Shown here piece by piece: positions 36,801 to 48,800 of a stretch of DNA of 64,000 nucleotides. A model generated the notes under the pieces. The model was not told the DNA's origin, did not search any database, and was given only the letters and a program-made list of their open reading frames with translations. Numbering within the stretch: position 1 is the stretch's first letter; each line of letters begins with the position of its first letter. Source of the stretch: Hsuehochloa calcarea. Lineage: Eukaryota; Streptophyta; Magnoliopsida; Poales; Poaceae. The translations under genes were made by a program, and so were the position numbers. Where the stretch lies: contig CM070603.1 in NCBI GenBank assembly GCA_036346395.1, forward strand, positions 54,232,868 through 54,296,867, read 5' to 3'.

Positions 36801-39800
36801 CCCACGCCATCGCCCACTCCGCGGCGCCATACCGCGTCCCATCGGTACCATGGCCGCCCATGCCACCTCCGTCAACCCCGGTCCCGTTTCTCCCCCTCCA
36901 GCGGCTATAAAGAGAACCCGGTGCCCTCCACCTCCTCCCCGCGTTGCTCCTCCCTCTTCCCTGGTAAGTCCCTCCAAGGCGCCCACTTCGGTTTCCCCCT
37001 CCGACCGAAGCCCCTCTGCCTTCGGCGCGCCCTCGTCACCGCCTCAGGCCTAGGCCCAGTCGCCGGCGCTGGAGCGCCGCGGCGACGCTCCCGAGCCTCC
37101 CCAGTAGCCGGCCGAAGCTCCTGGCCACCAAGAACCACTGTCGCCGTGCGCCTTCCCCGCACCGCCCTCAGCTCCATCGTCGACCTCCCTCGGCACCCCC
37201 TTCCCTCCAGCAGCCCGGTAAGCTCTCCCTCCCCTCTCTATTACTCCTGTTGGTCAAGTGCCCCTCCCTCCAGCCATCGCCGCTATGGCCGCCAAACCTG
37301 TCCATCCCCGGCCGCCACCAACCCCTCTTGGCTCAGTGCAGCTCCGGTTGTGCCTCCACCTCCCTCAGCCTCCTCACCCGGCCGGCACCCCATTTTTGTT
37401 GCTCCCAGTGCCCTCTGGCCCTTGCCCGCCGTCGGTAGCCATCGCCCGAGCTTCCCCTTGCTCCCTGTCTTCCTCCCTGCGCTGCTCTCTGTGTGGCCGA
37501 AAACCCCCTCCTCCCAGTGCAGCAATAAGGGTTGATCGACAGCTGTGTGTATGGCCTGGTGCACTCTTGATTGCTGCCATTGTTAGCTGCCAAGTCTTGA
37601 TCTCCAGGACAGTTATTGAATGAGTTGGAATTGTTGCCGAATGTGTGTTCTCCGGTTATTGATTGTTGCTATTAAGTGAGCTGATTTGATGACTGTTGTA
37701 ATTGTTGCTCCTAGATCAATATTGATAGTGAACCTTTGTTGATGTTGCTCATTAATATCATGTGGTGGCAGAGTGTTGATCATTAGTCTTGAACTTCAGT
37801 GTTTGTATTTGATTGTTATTAATTGTTTATTGTTCTTCAGTATCAGTATGTGTGCTCTGGATTTTGAGATTTGTGTAGTTGGCAAATGAAGACCCTCTGT
37901 GTTGTATAAGTTGATATTTGAGTCCTTGTATTGATTATTGATTCCATATCAAATTGGTCGGCAGTATTGGTTAATGTCCTTTGCTCATATGATATTTGGA
38001 TGACAGTGAACTTGTGACTATTGTTTGTATTTAATCCAGTCCAGATTTTGTCGGTGATTATTAGTAACTATCGCCTTGAGTATTATTCGGTAGTGGGCTT
38101 TGTATTGATCTGGCTTTGGTATTTGGTGTATTATGTCTTTAGTCGCTAGCCTGTCAATTGAGTTGTCAAACTTGCTATCTATTGTTATTCATCTGTTTCG
38201 TTTGTCGGCGTTTGATTCGTAGTTGTTTCCCCTGTTCGTAGCAGTAGCATTGAGGTTGCAATCGATCCAACGATTAAGCAATGTTGCCATAGATTAGTAG
38301 AATGTTTTGTTGGTAGTAAGTTGATTATGGATTAATTGTCTGAGATTACTGATCCTCACTATAAGTGTTTTGGCAGCAAATTGAATTGTTGATTGTGATC
38401 CTGATTATTAGGGATAGTGTTAATCTTCAGGGTGGTACTGTCTATTGGATTTGATAATCGATTGTTAGTTGTTGGTTAGTGTTTCGTCCGTAGATCAATG
38501 ATGGTTGAAAGTAATGATATTTAGTGAAAGCTGGAAGTTTTGATTTGATCGCCTTATCAAATTGCTTTGTTTAAAAAGGATTTGTGGTTGGCAATGATTA
38601 ATAATCTGGCAATTGTATAAGTTGGTGGTTGGATTTGTATAGTTGGTAGTAAGTTGAGTAGCCAGCAATCGAATCGTTGAATATTATCAGGCAGCTGAGT
38701 TTGTTATTAAATTGCCATTAGATTTTGTGTCGATCAAGTATTCTAGATTGGTATAGAACCGGTAGTCGAGTTGCTTTGTTGCCTTGTCGCCTGTATGATA
38801 GTCTTGCAGTCTTCCGAATCCGCAGTAAAGCATTCCGGCAAAAGCTCATTCGACCTTACCCTCTTTGTATCCTCCCTCATGGCTGAAATTCCCTGTCACT
38901 CCTCTTTTTCGCCCAACTGGACGTTTGACTCTGTCAAACATTCCAGTGTCGCTCAAACCATTCTCTCAAGCCGTCCTCCGCAATCTTTCCGAGGCTCTTG
39001 TGTTTTATTTGGTCTCTTGGATTCTTGTATTTATTTGGTTTTTCAATCGTTATTGCGTAACTAGAAATCGAAGTCCCGAAGAATCGACGACTCCAGCAGA
39101 TCCAAGATTCAAGCAAAGACGCCGATCAAGACTTCGAACCTCCGTCTAATCAGGCTTTGAGTAAGATCAAGGCCACGGTAAAAATAGCCCAGGCGAGTCA
39201 ACACTTTGATCATATTGATCCCCACATTTTATGCAAATTATATTCTGTTAAAATATCAAATTGCATGCTTTAATTTTTATGCAAATGTATGTCAAATTCT
39301 CTAAGGTAGCTAAATGCCTATTTGTTGATTAATAAATTAATATGCCATTTCCCTTGAAAGTTGAACTTCCAATATCCTTGTCACCCTAGTAAATATCTGG
39401 TAACATACTAGTTATAGGTCGTACTTAAACGCCATGCTAGACTTGTTTAAGTACCGGGGTATTACTACCCCAAATCATCATCCTTTTATCATCATCACTT
39501 GTTTTGGGCAGTCATTGGGGAGAATGACTGAACTGGTTGGATAATTTGTTTTATACCTCTCCAAAACTCTAAAATTTGCTAATACTCATCTGGGCGGATG
39601 GTAAGATGGAGGGTATATGGTTGGGTGCTAATGTAGCCCAGGATATTTTTGTGGATGGTATGTGGTAAGAACCGCCCAGATGATCTTAAGGACTTCATCC
39701 TGTGATGACCTCCTATTGCAAAACAGTACAGCCACAAGTCTATAATGGTGTCGACCTGGCTAAATAATTTGTATCCGTCAGTACGAGTTACGCCGGTAGA

Positions 39801-42800
39801 TGAGCTCGCGACACCGGAAGCCTACGCGGCAAAGGGTCGGGAGCGCGGCAATGCCGTGTGAAGGCGCAAGGGGGGGTCTGGGTAAGTGGTTGTCGGGTCC
39901 CACGGGAGCGAAACCACTACTCAGGCGAAACCTCAGCGGGTGTAACAAATACTGAAGGATGCCTTGTAAAGGCCTTGTGATAATCTCCCCTTGATTCACA
40001 TATCTACGGAAACATGTGTACATATCAAGCTGATTATCTCTTGTGGGTAAAGATGTACAATCTCTGCGAGAGAATAAAAGCTGTTGGACAGTAGTGCCTA
40101 CGGTCAAGGGCGGGCAATGGAACTTACAAGATATAGTTCTATTTCAAAAACTTTTGTGGTTGGGATGAAAATGTGCGGAGCTCACCTAGCCCTTGATTTG
40201 GATTTTCCTGGGTATTCTTACCTAGCGTTGGTAATAGGTGGGTATGACCACCATCAAAATATAAGCATGAAGGTGGAGGTAGCCTCTGCTTTTATTAATT
40301 ATTGCACAAATAATCTCTTTAAAAATGCAATTTGGTCCAAATGCTAAGTGATAAGATTCTCTAATATTTGTATTTACAAATCTTTGCTTACATAAATAAA
40401 AGAACCCGAGCCGTCCTTGTTACACCTTGCATGTATATTATCGCATCTGTGTGTGTGTTGGCTCGCGAGCACGGTAGTTGTGCTCATCCTCGCTCTTTTC
40501 CCCAAACCCTCAGAAACAGGAACCCTAGAGCTGTCAACTGTATCAAGGATCCAGAAGTCTGAAGACCCGAGGAATGTTGAAGCGTAGTTTAGTCCTTAGT
40601 TGTTCTAGTCTCACCCAGTCTAGCCGACTTACGTCGGTTCTTGTGTGCCTCCTATATTATGCGAAGTTTTGGATAATATCGGGCGTACACGGTTCCCGAT
40701 CCACTTACTGCGGTAAGATGTGCCTCACCCTTTGCTTAGTTGTTGCTTCCGCTATCTTTTGTAATGTATTCTTTTGGCACATCGGCCTTATTGTAAAATT
40801 GGCGAAGTGGTCTATGTAAACTCGATGTGTAAATTAATGAATGAAATAAAATTTGCGCCATGTATGGTTTGATTGACAATGTACACGTGGAGTGCTAGCT
40901 CTTGATCCGAGGAATAGCACGGTGATTTCACAGAGGATTTGGATTTACAAAATCCGGGTCCGACAAAGTGAGTATCGAGCATATGGTGTAGGAATCTTAG
41001 TTAGGCCGGTCGAGCCTAAGGACTTGGCGCTATTTTCAAAACCTAAGAAAAGCTTGGCAAAATATAATGTATTATTTGCTATGACTTACCCTTCTTAGTT
41101 CTTCACTTTCCTTGACTTCACTTGAATTTTTACTCAGTCTGACTCTCCACTTGTTTCAAAAATTGTAGATGGCAACCCCTTCGTCCGATGGACCGTGGGA
41201 TTTGTTCTCTCACGAAGAAGATGGAGATGAGTGCGTGGACCTCCTTCGCCAACTCATGTACCACCTGGACTACAACCGCAAGCCTATCTTCAGAGGCCGA
41301 AAGACCCAAACCCAGGACCAAGAGTCATGGACCATGGAGGTTTTCCTCTATGCTAGAGAGGGTGAGTTCATCGCTCACACCTTCAGCTCCGGAACTACTC
41401 ACAGCAGCTGTGACGATGCGGTTCAAGACGCAGCATGCTTCGCCTGCAAACGCCTGACCCGGATGCACATCGACCTTCTGCGGGAATCACCTTTCTACTA
41501 TCATCTGCCTCTCCTGGAAGGACAATCCAACCCCGAAGTCTGCGTCTTCGTGTGGGAATAGTTAGGCTAGTCTAGGTTGGCTAGCAGTGCTTGCATTAGC
41601 AGTCCCTTGGTTGCAAGTGCTTTTGTTTTCTCCTTTTGTAGACGTTGTGTCTGTATCCTGTGTCATGGCTTAGTATGGCCTATATGCTGTACTCTAGAAG
41701 TCGTGTAACACTTAAACCCCTTTAATATAATGCATCCGTTCTAGACTTTGTATTGTATTTGATCGTTGTCCTTTTCTGTTGGAATTTCTTTTGTTGTGTT
41801 CTAGAGGGCTAGTAACCCTCATATATATTGTATATATCTCCCTTTTCCCCGCTCTAAGCTTCAGGGTTACTTCAGATGCCTCCAAGAAGAGTCATTGCTC
41901 CAAGGCAGGTGCTTTCATGGCCCAGTCGAGGAAGAAATGGCCGTGGTCGTGGCCAAGGACAAGATCTACTTCCCCCGCCGCCCGCAGATCCATCCATAGC
42001 ACAAGTCTTGTTTCAGCAAACTCAGATTCTGCAAGCCCTACTGAACAGTCAGCAGACTAGACTAGCTGACCGCAACTCGAAACTTGCAGACTTCCTCAGA
42101 ACGAGGCCCCTCACGTTTGCTGTAGCCAATGAACCTCTAGAAGCAGAAGATTGGCTCAGGGATACCGAGAAAAAGCTTCATCTAGCTCGTTGTTCAGAAG
42201 AAGACAAGGTGGATTTTGCTACCCATCAGCTAAAAGGAGCCGCCGCTGCATGGTGGGAAAACTACCTTGTTACTCGAAGTGTTGACAGTGCAGAGTCGGG
42301 AGAAGAAGAAGAAGAGGCAGCACAACCAAGGGTTGTAGCATCTACGACTGGAATTCCACCAGACCCCACAACCGTGGTAGAGCCCGTTGCTGAAGTGCAA
42401 CTAGAAGAAACTAAACCCGAATGGCAAACAATACCTTGGGTGAATTCAAGGCGACTTCGAATCAATTTTGTACCAGCAGGTACAATGAGGTTGAAAAAGA
42501 ACGAATTCAGGGCTCTCAAGCAGGGTCACATGTCGGTGAATGAGTACTTAACCAAGTTTAATCAACTGGCCCGCTACGCCCCTAGTGACATAACTGATGA
42601 AAAGGAAAAGATCGACCGCTTTGTGGAAGGAATGCGTGAAGATATGAGAGTCCATCTTATCCTTCATGATTTCCCCAGCTTCCACCACCTGGTCAACAAA
42701 GCCCTTGTATTGGAAAACGAGAAAAAAATTGAGGAAGTCAGCCACAAAAGAAAGATGGCATTTCAAGAGCCACAAAGGAGATTTCTGCAAGGATCAGCTT

Positions 42801-45800
42801 TTCAGGGCAACTCGTCTTTTAGGCAGTTAGCCGCCCCGTCACCAAGAATTTCTTTTTCAACTCCAAGTTCCGCCCCAGTCGCAACCTCGCACCTTGGTGA
42901 GGATGTTTCCCGCACTCCTCATTCAGCTGGACAGTCTGCAGCATTCAACCCAATAGCTCACCTTCACTGCTTCAAGTGTCGTGAAAAAGGACACTTCGCC
43001 AAACGGTGCCCTCAACGCCGCAACGCTTCCACAGAGTTCAACTCAGGGGCCACACCGACTCAAGGCTAGACGTCAGTTGCAAGCAAAAGTCATCAGATCC
43101 CGCAGACATCCAGAGCCTCCTCCATGCCAAGTCAAAACCAAAGCAGCTGATTTATAAAGGACAAGTTTCCTGACCGCCGTGAAGCTCATCATGAATAAAG
43201 TAAGCAAAGACAGCTAGTATTGAGCACCTTTCATTTTTAAGATGGGTAGCTGATCCGCTCAGAAGTATCAAGGATGTATTGAGTATGCAAAATCTGTACC
43301 AGCGCATGTTATGCTGGAGCTTTGCCCTCTTTTGTGTTAGAAGAAGCTTGTTGTAAGGCTATTTTGCCAACCCCCCTTAAGTTAAAGGAAATTGTGGTAC
43401 CTGGTTTTACCGGAAAAGTTTGTCAGATGTCAACAACCTGCTCCGCGTCTCTCAGCTCAAGAAAAGCCTCAGAGTGTTTGAAGAAGCAAGCCAGACACCC
43501 CGGATCAAGAAGCCGCTTGGGAGCCAAAGATCAGTTGAAGACCGACCTCCCTTGCCTGTTTTTTGAGCCACCCGAATCTCGGGGACGAGATTCATTTTAA
43601 GGTGGGTAGGTTTGTAACATCCCGTTTTTCAGATAGCAAATAGCACTGATTATTTAAATTCGATTTTCGTTGATTTTCGTTTGCCGCTTAAATTTCCAAA
43701 ATTTCGAGCTCTCTTTAAAGCTTTGGTTTGTGTTTCAAACCTATCTTCGAAATTTCGAATCCAAAATTTAAGTTGAATTTAATTTCCTTGATTTTTGGAT
43801 CCCTCTAAAAATCTTGTCTCCCCTTGGTTGCTTTTGGACCGACCCATTTTCCTAACTCATCTATCATTTCCAGCCCGGCTCTTTACCTCGGCCCGTAACT
43901 ATCCTCCCGTCCCCGTTCGCCCCACCTCCTTTTTCCGGCCCACGGCCTGTTCCCTTATCTCCTCTCTCGCCCGTCGCCTCTCGTCTCTCTCGCCCATCTC
44001 TCTCTTTCCCCGAATCCCCTCGGCCGCGTCGCCGCTTCGCCTCCCCATTTCTTCCCCGAGCGCGCGTGCCTCGCTCCGTCGCCTGCTCCTCTCGCTCCTC
44101 TCGCCGCGCGGCTGCCGTCTCCTCGGCTCTTCGCCTCCGCCGCCGCCTCCGCCCGGCTTCTCCTCTTCACTCGGCCCGGCCTCTGCCTTTTTCCCCACTC
44201 GGCCCGGCCCACTGAAGCACCGCCCCCACCTCCCATGCCGCCGCGTCATCCACACCACCGGCTCCTCTCGCCATGCCTGCGCCGCCCCACCTCGTCGCCT
44301 CCACCAACTCCATCGCCCAGCCGTCACCTCCACCGCCCGCTCCGCCTGTCTCGCGCCACGCCATCGCCCACTCATGGCGCCATACCGCGTCCCATCGGTA
44401 CCATGGCGCCCATGCCACCTCCGTCAACCCGGTCCCGTTTCTCCCCCAACGGCTATAAAGAGAACCGGTGCCCTCCACCTCCTCCCGCGTTGCTCCTCCC
44501 TCTTCCCCGGTAAGTCCTCCAAGGCGCCCGCCGGTTTCCCCCTCCGGCCGAAGCCCCTCTCGCCTTCGCGCGCCTAAATCACCGCCTCGAGCCTAGGCCC
44601 GATCGCCGTGGCTGGGCCCATGCCATGACGCTCCCGAGCCTCCCGATGGCCGGCCAAGCTCCCGCCACCAAGAACCACTGTCGCCGTCGCGCTTCCCCAC
44701 CGCCTCGGCTCCATCGTCGACCTCCCTCGGCACCCCCTTCCCTCCAGCGCCCGGTAGCTCTCCCTCCTCTCTATTACTCCTGTTGGTCAAGTGCCCTCCC
44801 TCCACCATCGCCGCTATGGCGCCAAACTGTCCATCCCGGCCGCCACCAACCCCTCTTGGCTCGGTCAGCTCGGTTGTGCCTCCACCTCCCTCACCTCCTC
44901 GCCCGCCGGCACCCCATTTTGTTGCTCCCGGTGCCCTCGGCCCTTGCCCGCCGTCGGTAGCCATCGCCCGAGCTTCCCCTTGCTCCTGTCTTCCTCCTGC
45001 GGCTTGCTCTCTGTGGCCAAAACCCCTCCTCCCAGGTCAAAGAATAAGGGTTGATCGACAATTGTGTGTATGGCACAGGTGCACTCTTGATTGCTTTGCC
45101 ATTGTTAGGCGCCAAGTCTTGATCTCGGTGATGCTTATTGAATGAGTTGGAATTGTTGCGAATGTGTGTTCTCCGGTTATTGATTGTTGCTATTAAGTGG
45201 TGATTTGATGACTGTTGTAATTGTTGCTCCTAGATCAATATTGATAGTGAACCTTTGTTGATGTTGCTCATTAATATCATGTGGTGGCAGAGTGTTGATC
45301 ATTAGTCTTGAACTTCAGTGTTTGTATTTGATTGTTATTAATTGTTTATTGTTCTTCAGTATCAGTATGTGTGCTCTGGATTTTGAGATTTGTGTAGTTG
45401 GCAAATGAAGACCCTCTGTGTTGTATAAGTTGATATTTGAGTCCTTGTATTGATTATTGATTCCATATCAAATTGGTCGGCAGTATTGGTTAATGTCCTT
45501 TGCTCATATGATATTTGGATGACAGTGAACTTGTGACTATTGTTTGTATTTAATCCAGTCCAGATTTTGTCGGTGATTATTAGTAACTATCGCCTTGAGT
45601 ATTATTCGGTAGTGGGCTTTGTATTGATCTGGCTTTGGTATTTGGTGTATTATGTCTTTAGTCGCTAGCCTGTCAATTGAGTTGTCAAACTTGCTATCTA
45701 TTGTTATTCATCTGTTTCGTTTGTCGGCGTTTGATTCGTAGTTGTTTCCCCTGTTCGTAGCAGTAGCATTGAGGTTGCAATCGATCCAACGATTAAGCAA

Positions 45801-48800
45801 TGTTGCCATAGATTAGTAGAATGTTTTGTTGGTAGTAAGTTGATTATGGATTAATTATGCGAGATTCTGATCCTCACTATAAGTGTTTTGGCAGCAAATT
45901 GAATTGTTGATTGTGATCCTGATTATTAGGGATAGTGTTAATCTTCAGGGTGGTACTGTCTATTGGATTTGATAATCGATTGTTAGTTGTTGGTTAGTGT
46001 TTCGTCCGTAGATCAATGATGGTTGAAAGTAATGATATTTAGTGAAAGCTGGAAGTTTTGATTTGATCGCCTTATCAAATTGCTTTGTTTAAAAAGGATT
46101 TGTGGTTGGCAATGATTAATAATCTGGCAATTGTATAAGTTGGTGGTTGGATTTGTATAGTTGGTAGTAAGTTGAGTAGCCAGCAATCGAATCGTTGAAT
46201 ATTATCAGGCAGCTGAGTTTGTTATTAAATTGCCATTAGATTTTGTGTCGATCAAGTATTCTAGATTGGTATAGAACCGGTAGTCGAGTTGCTTTGTTGC
46301 CTTGTCGCCTGTATGATAGTCTTGCAGTCTTACGAATCCGCAGTAAAGCATTACGGCAAAAGCTCATTCGACCTTACCCTCTTTGTATCCTCCCTCATGG
46401 CTGAAATTCCCTGTCACTCCTCTTTTTCGCCCAACTGGACGTTTGACTCAGTCAAACATTCGAGTGTCGCTCAAACCATTCTCTCAAGCCGTCCTCCGCA
46501 ATCTTTCCGAGGCTCTTGTGTTTTATTTGGTCTCTTGGATTCTTGTATTTATTTGGTTTTTCAATCGTTATTGCGTAACTAGAAATCGAAGTCCCGAAGA
46601 ATCGACGACTCCAGCAGATCCAAGATTCAAGCAAAGACGCCGATCAAGACTTCGAACCTCCGTCTAATCAGGCTTTGAGTAAGATCAAGGCCACGGTAAA
46701 AATAGCCCAGGCGAGTCAACACTTTGATCATATTGATCCCCACATTTTATGCAAATTATATTCTGTTAAAATATCAAATTGCATGCTTTAATTTTTATGC
46801 AAATGTATGTCAAATTCTCTAAGGTAGCTAAATGCCTATTTGTTGATTAATAAATTAATATGCCATTTCCCTTGAAAGTTGAACTTCCAATATCCTTGTC
46901 ACCCTAGTAAATATCTGGTAACATACTAGTTATAGGTCGTACTTAAACGCCATGCTAGACTTGTTTAAATGCAGGGTATTACTACCCCAAATCATCATCC
47001 TTTATCATCATCACTTGTTTTGGGCGGTCATTGGGAGAATGGCCGAATCGTTGGATAATTTGTTTTATACCTCTCCAAAACTCTAAAATTTGCTAATACT
47101 CATCTGGGCGGATGGTAAGATGGAGGGTATATGGTTGGGTGCTAATGTAGCCGTGATATTTTTGTGGATGGTATGTGGTAAGAACCGCCAGATGATCTTA
47201 AGGACTTCATCCTGTGATGACCTCCTATTGCAAAACAGTACAGCCACAAGTCTATAATGGTGTCGACCTGGCTAAATAATTTGTATCCGTCAGTACGAGT
47301 TACGCCGGTAGATGAGCTCGCGACACCGGAAGCCTACGCGGCAAAGGGTCGGGAGCGCGGCAATGCCGTGTGAAGGCGCAAGGGGGGGTCTGGGTAAGTG
47401 GTTGTCGGGTCCCACGGGAGCGAAACCACTACTCAGGCGAAACCTCAGCGGGTGTAACAAATACTGAAGGATGCCTTGTAAAGGCCTTGTGATAATCTCC
47501 CCTTGATTCACATATCTACGGAAACATGTGTACATATCAAGCTGATTATCTCTTGTGGGTAAAGATGTACAATCTCTGCAGAGAATAAAAACTGTTCGGA
47601 CAGCCGTGCCCACGGTCAAGGGCGGGCAATGGAACTTACAAGATATAGTTCTATTTCAAAAACTTTTGTGGTTGGGATGAAAATGTGCGGAGCTCACCTA
47701 GCCCTTGATTTGGATTTTCCTGGGTATTCTTACCTAGCGTTGGTAATAGGTGGGTATGACCACCATCAAAATATAAGCATGAAGGTGGAGGTAGCCTCTG
47801 CTTTTATTAATTATTGCACAAATAATCTCTTTAAAAATGCAATTTGGTCCAAATGCTAAGTGATAAGATTCTCTAATATTTGTATTTACAAATGCTGCTT
47901 TACGCAAATAAAAGAACCCGAGCCGTCCTTGTTACACCTTGCATGTATATTATCGCATCTGTGTGTGTGTTGGCTCGCGAGCACGGTAGTTGTGCTCATC
48001 CTCGCTCTTTTCCCCAAACCCTCAGAAACAGGAACCCTAGAGTCATCAATCAGTATCAAGGATCCAAGTCCAAGACCCGAGGAATGTTGAAGCGTAGTTT
48101 AGTCCTTAGTTGTTCTAGTCTCACCCCAGTCTAGCTGACTTCGTCGGTTCTTGTGTGCCTCCTATATTGTCTGAAGTTTTCGGATAATATCGGGCGTACA
48201 CGGGTTCCCCAGTCACTTGCCTGCGGTAAGATGTGCCCTCACCCCTTTGCTTCCGTTGTTGCTTCCGCTATCTTTTGTAATGTATTCTTTTGGCACATGC
48301 AGCCTTATTGTAAAAATTGGCCCAAGTGGTCTATGTAAACTCGATGTGTAAATTAATGAATGAAATAAAATTTGCGCCATGTATGGTTTGATTCAAAGAA
48401 TGTACTGTGGAGTCTAGCATCGATCAGGGAATAGCGATGATTTCATTGAGGATTTGGATTTACAAAATCCGGGTCCGACACATCATGACAATTAATCAGT
48501 GCACAGATCTAGAAGGTGATCGATTAACCTTGTCTCCTACCATCTTCAAAATGTAATTTCAAAGAAACTCTGATTAGTACGTGGCACTGTACTAGGTACT
48601 AACACAGTGCTAGATAGCTAGCTGACGATTAATTTACCTCGACGCAAGCATCGTGATCCTGACGTGCTGCTTTTGTCCAACTCTGACTGATACTAGTCTT
48701 GTCGTTCTCGTCCTCTTGTACACCCTTCTTGAACGCCTCATACATTTCCTGTAAAAATCGATCAGCGCACTCCACAATAAAATTAAGAATTATAGTTTCT

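Larger units (their letters stand above)
36055..48480 (+). mobile_element. Complete 12.4-kb LTR retrotransposon, gag-only, Ty3/gypsy-derived
   Basis: Target duplication CATCA is at 36050-36054 and 48481-48485. LTRs begin TGTAACATCCCG and end GGGTCCGACA: 36055-40965 (4911 bp) and 43613-48480 (4868 bp). The 2.65-kb interior holds a small ORF (41169-41561), gag (41876-43069) and a relic of the pol 3' end. No protease, reverse transcriptase or integrase core was found, so it must be mobilised in trans. A purine-rich tract (AAGGTGGGTAGG) precedes the 3' LTR. I do not see a standard primer-binding site directly after 40965. It sits in intron 2 of the cellulose synthase-like gene, opposite to its transcription. 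Confidence 0.93.

Noticed and set aside
36266..37600. Several 90-270-codon Pro/Ser/Arg frames in the GC-rich part of the LTRs
   Set aside because: Low-complexity, open in several frames on both strands, and not conserved between the two LTRs because indels shift them.
38771..39149. Two overlapping frames of 97 and 94 codons inside the 5' LTR, also present in the 3' LTR (46289-46667), one with a membrane-like segment and basic tail
   Set aside because: Presence in both LTRs follows from LTR identity and is not evidence of selection. The frames overlap each other and lie in the leader, and no motif is recognised.
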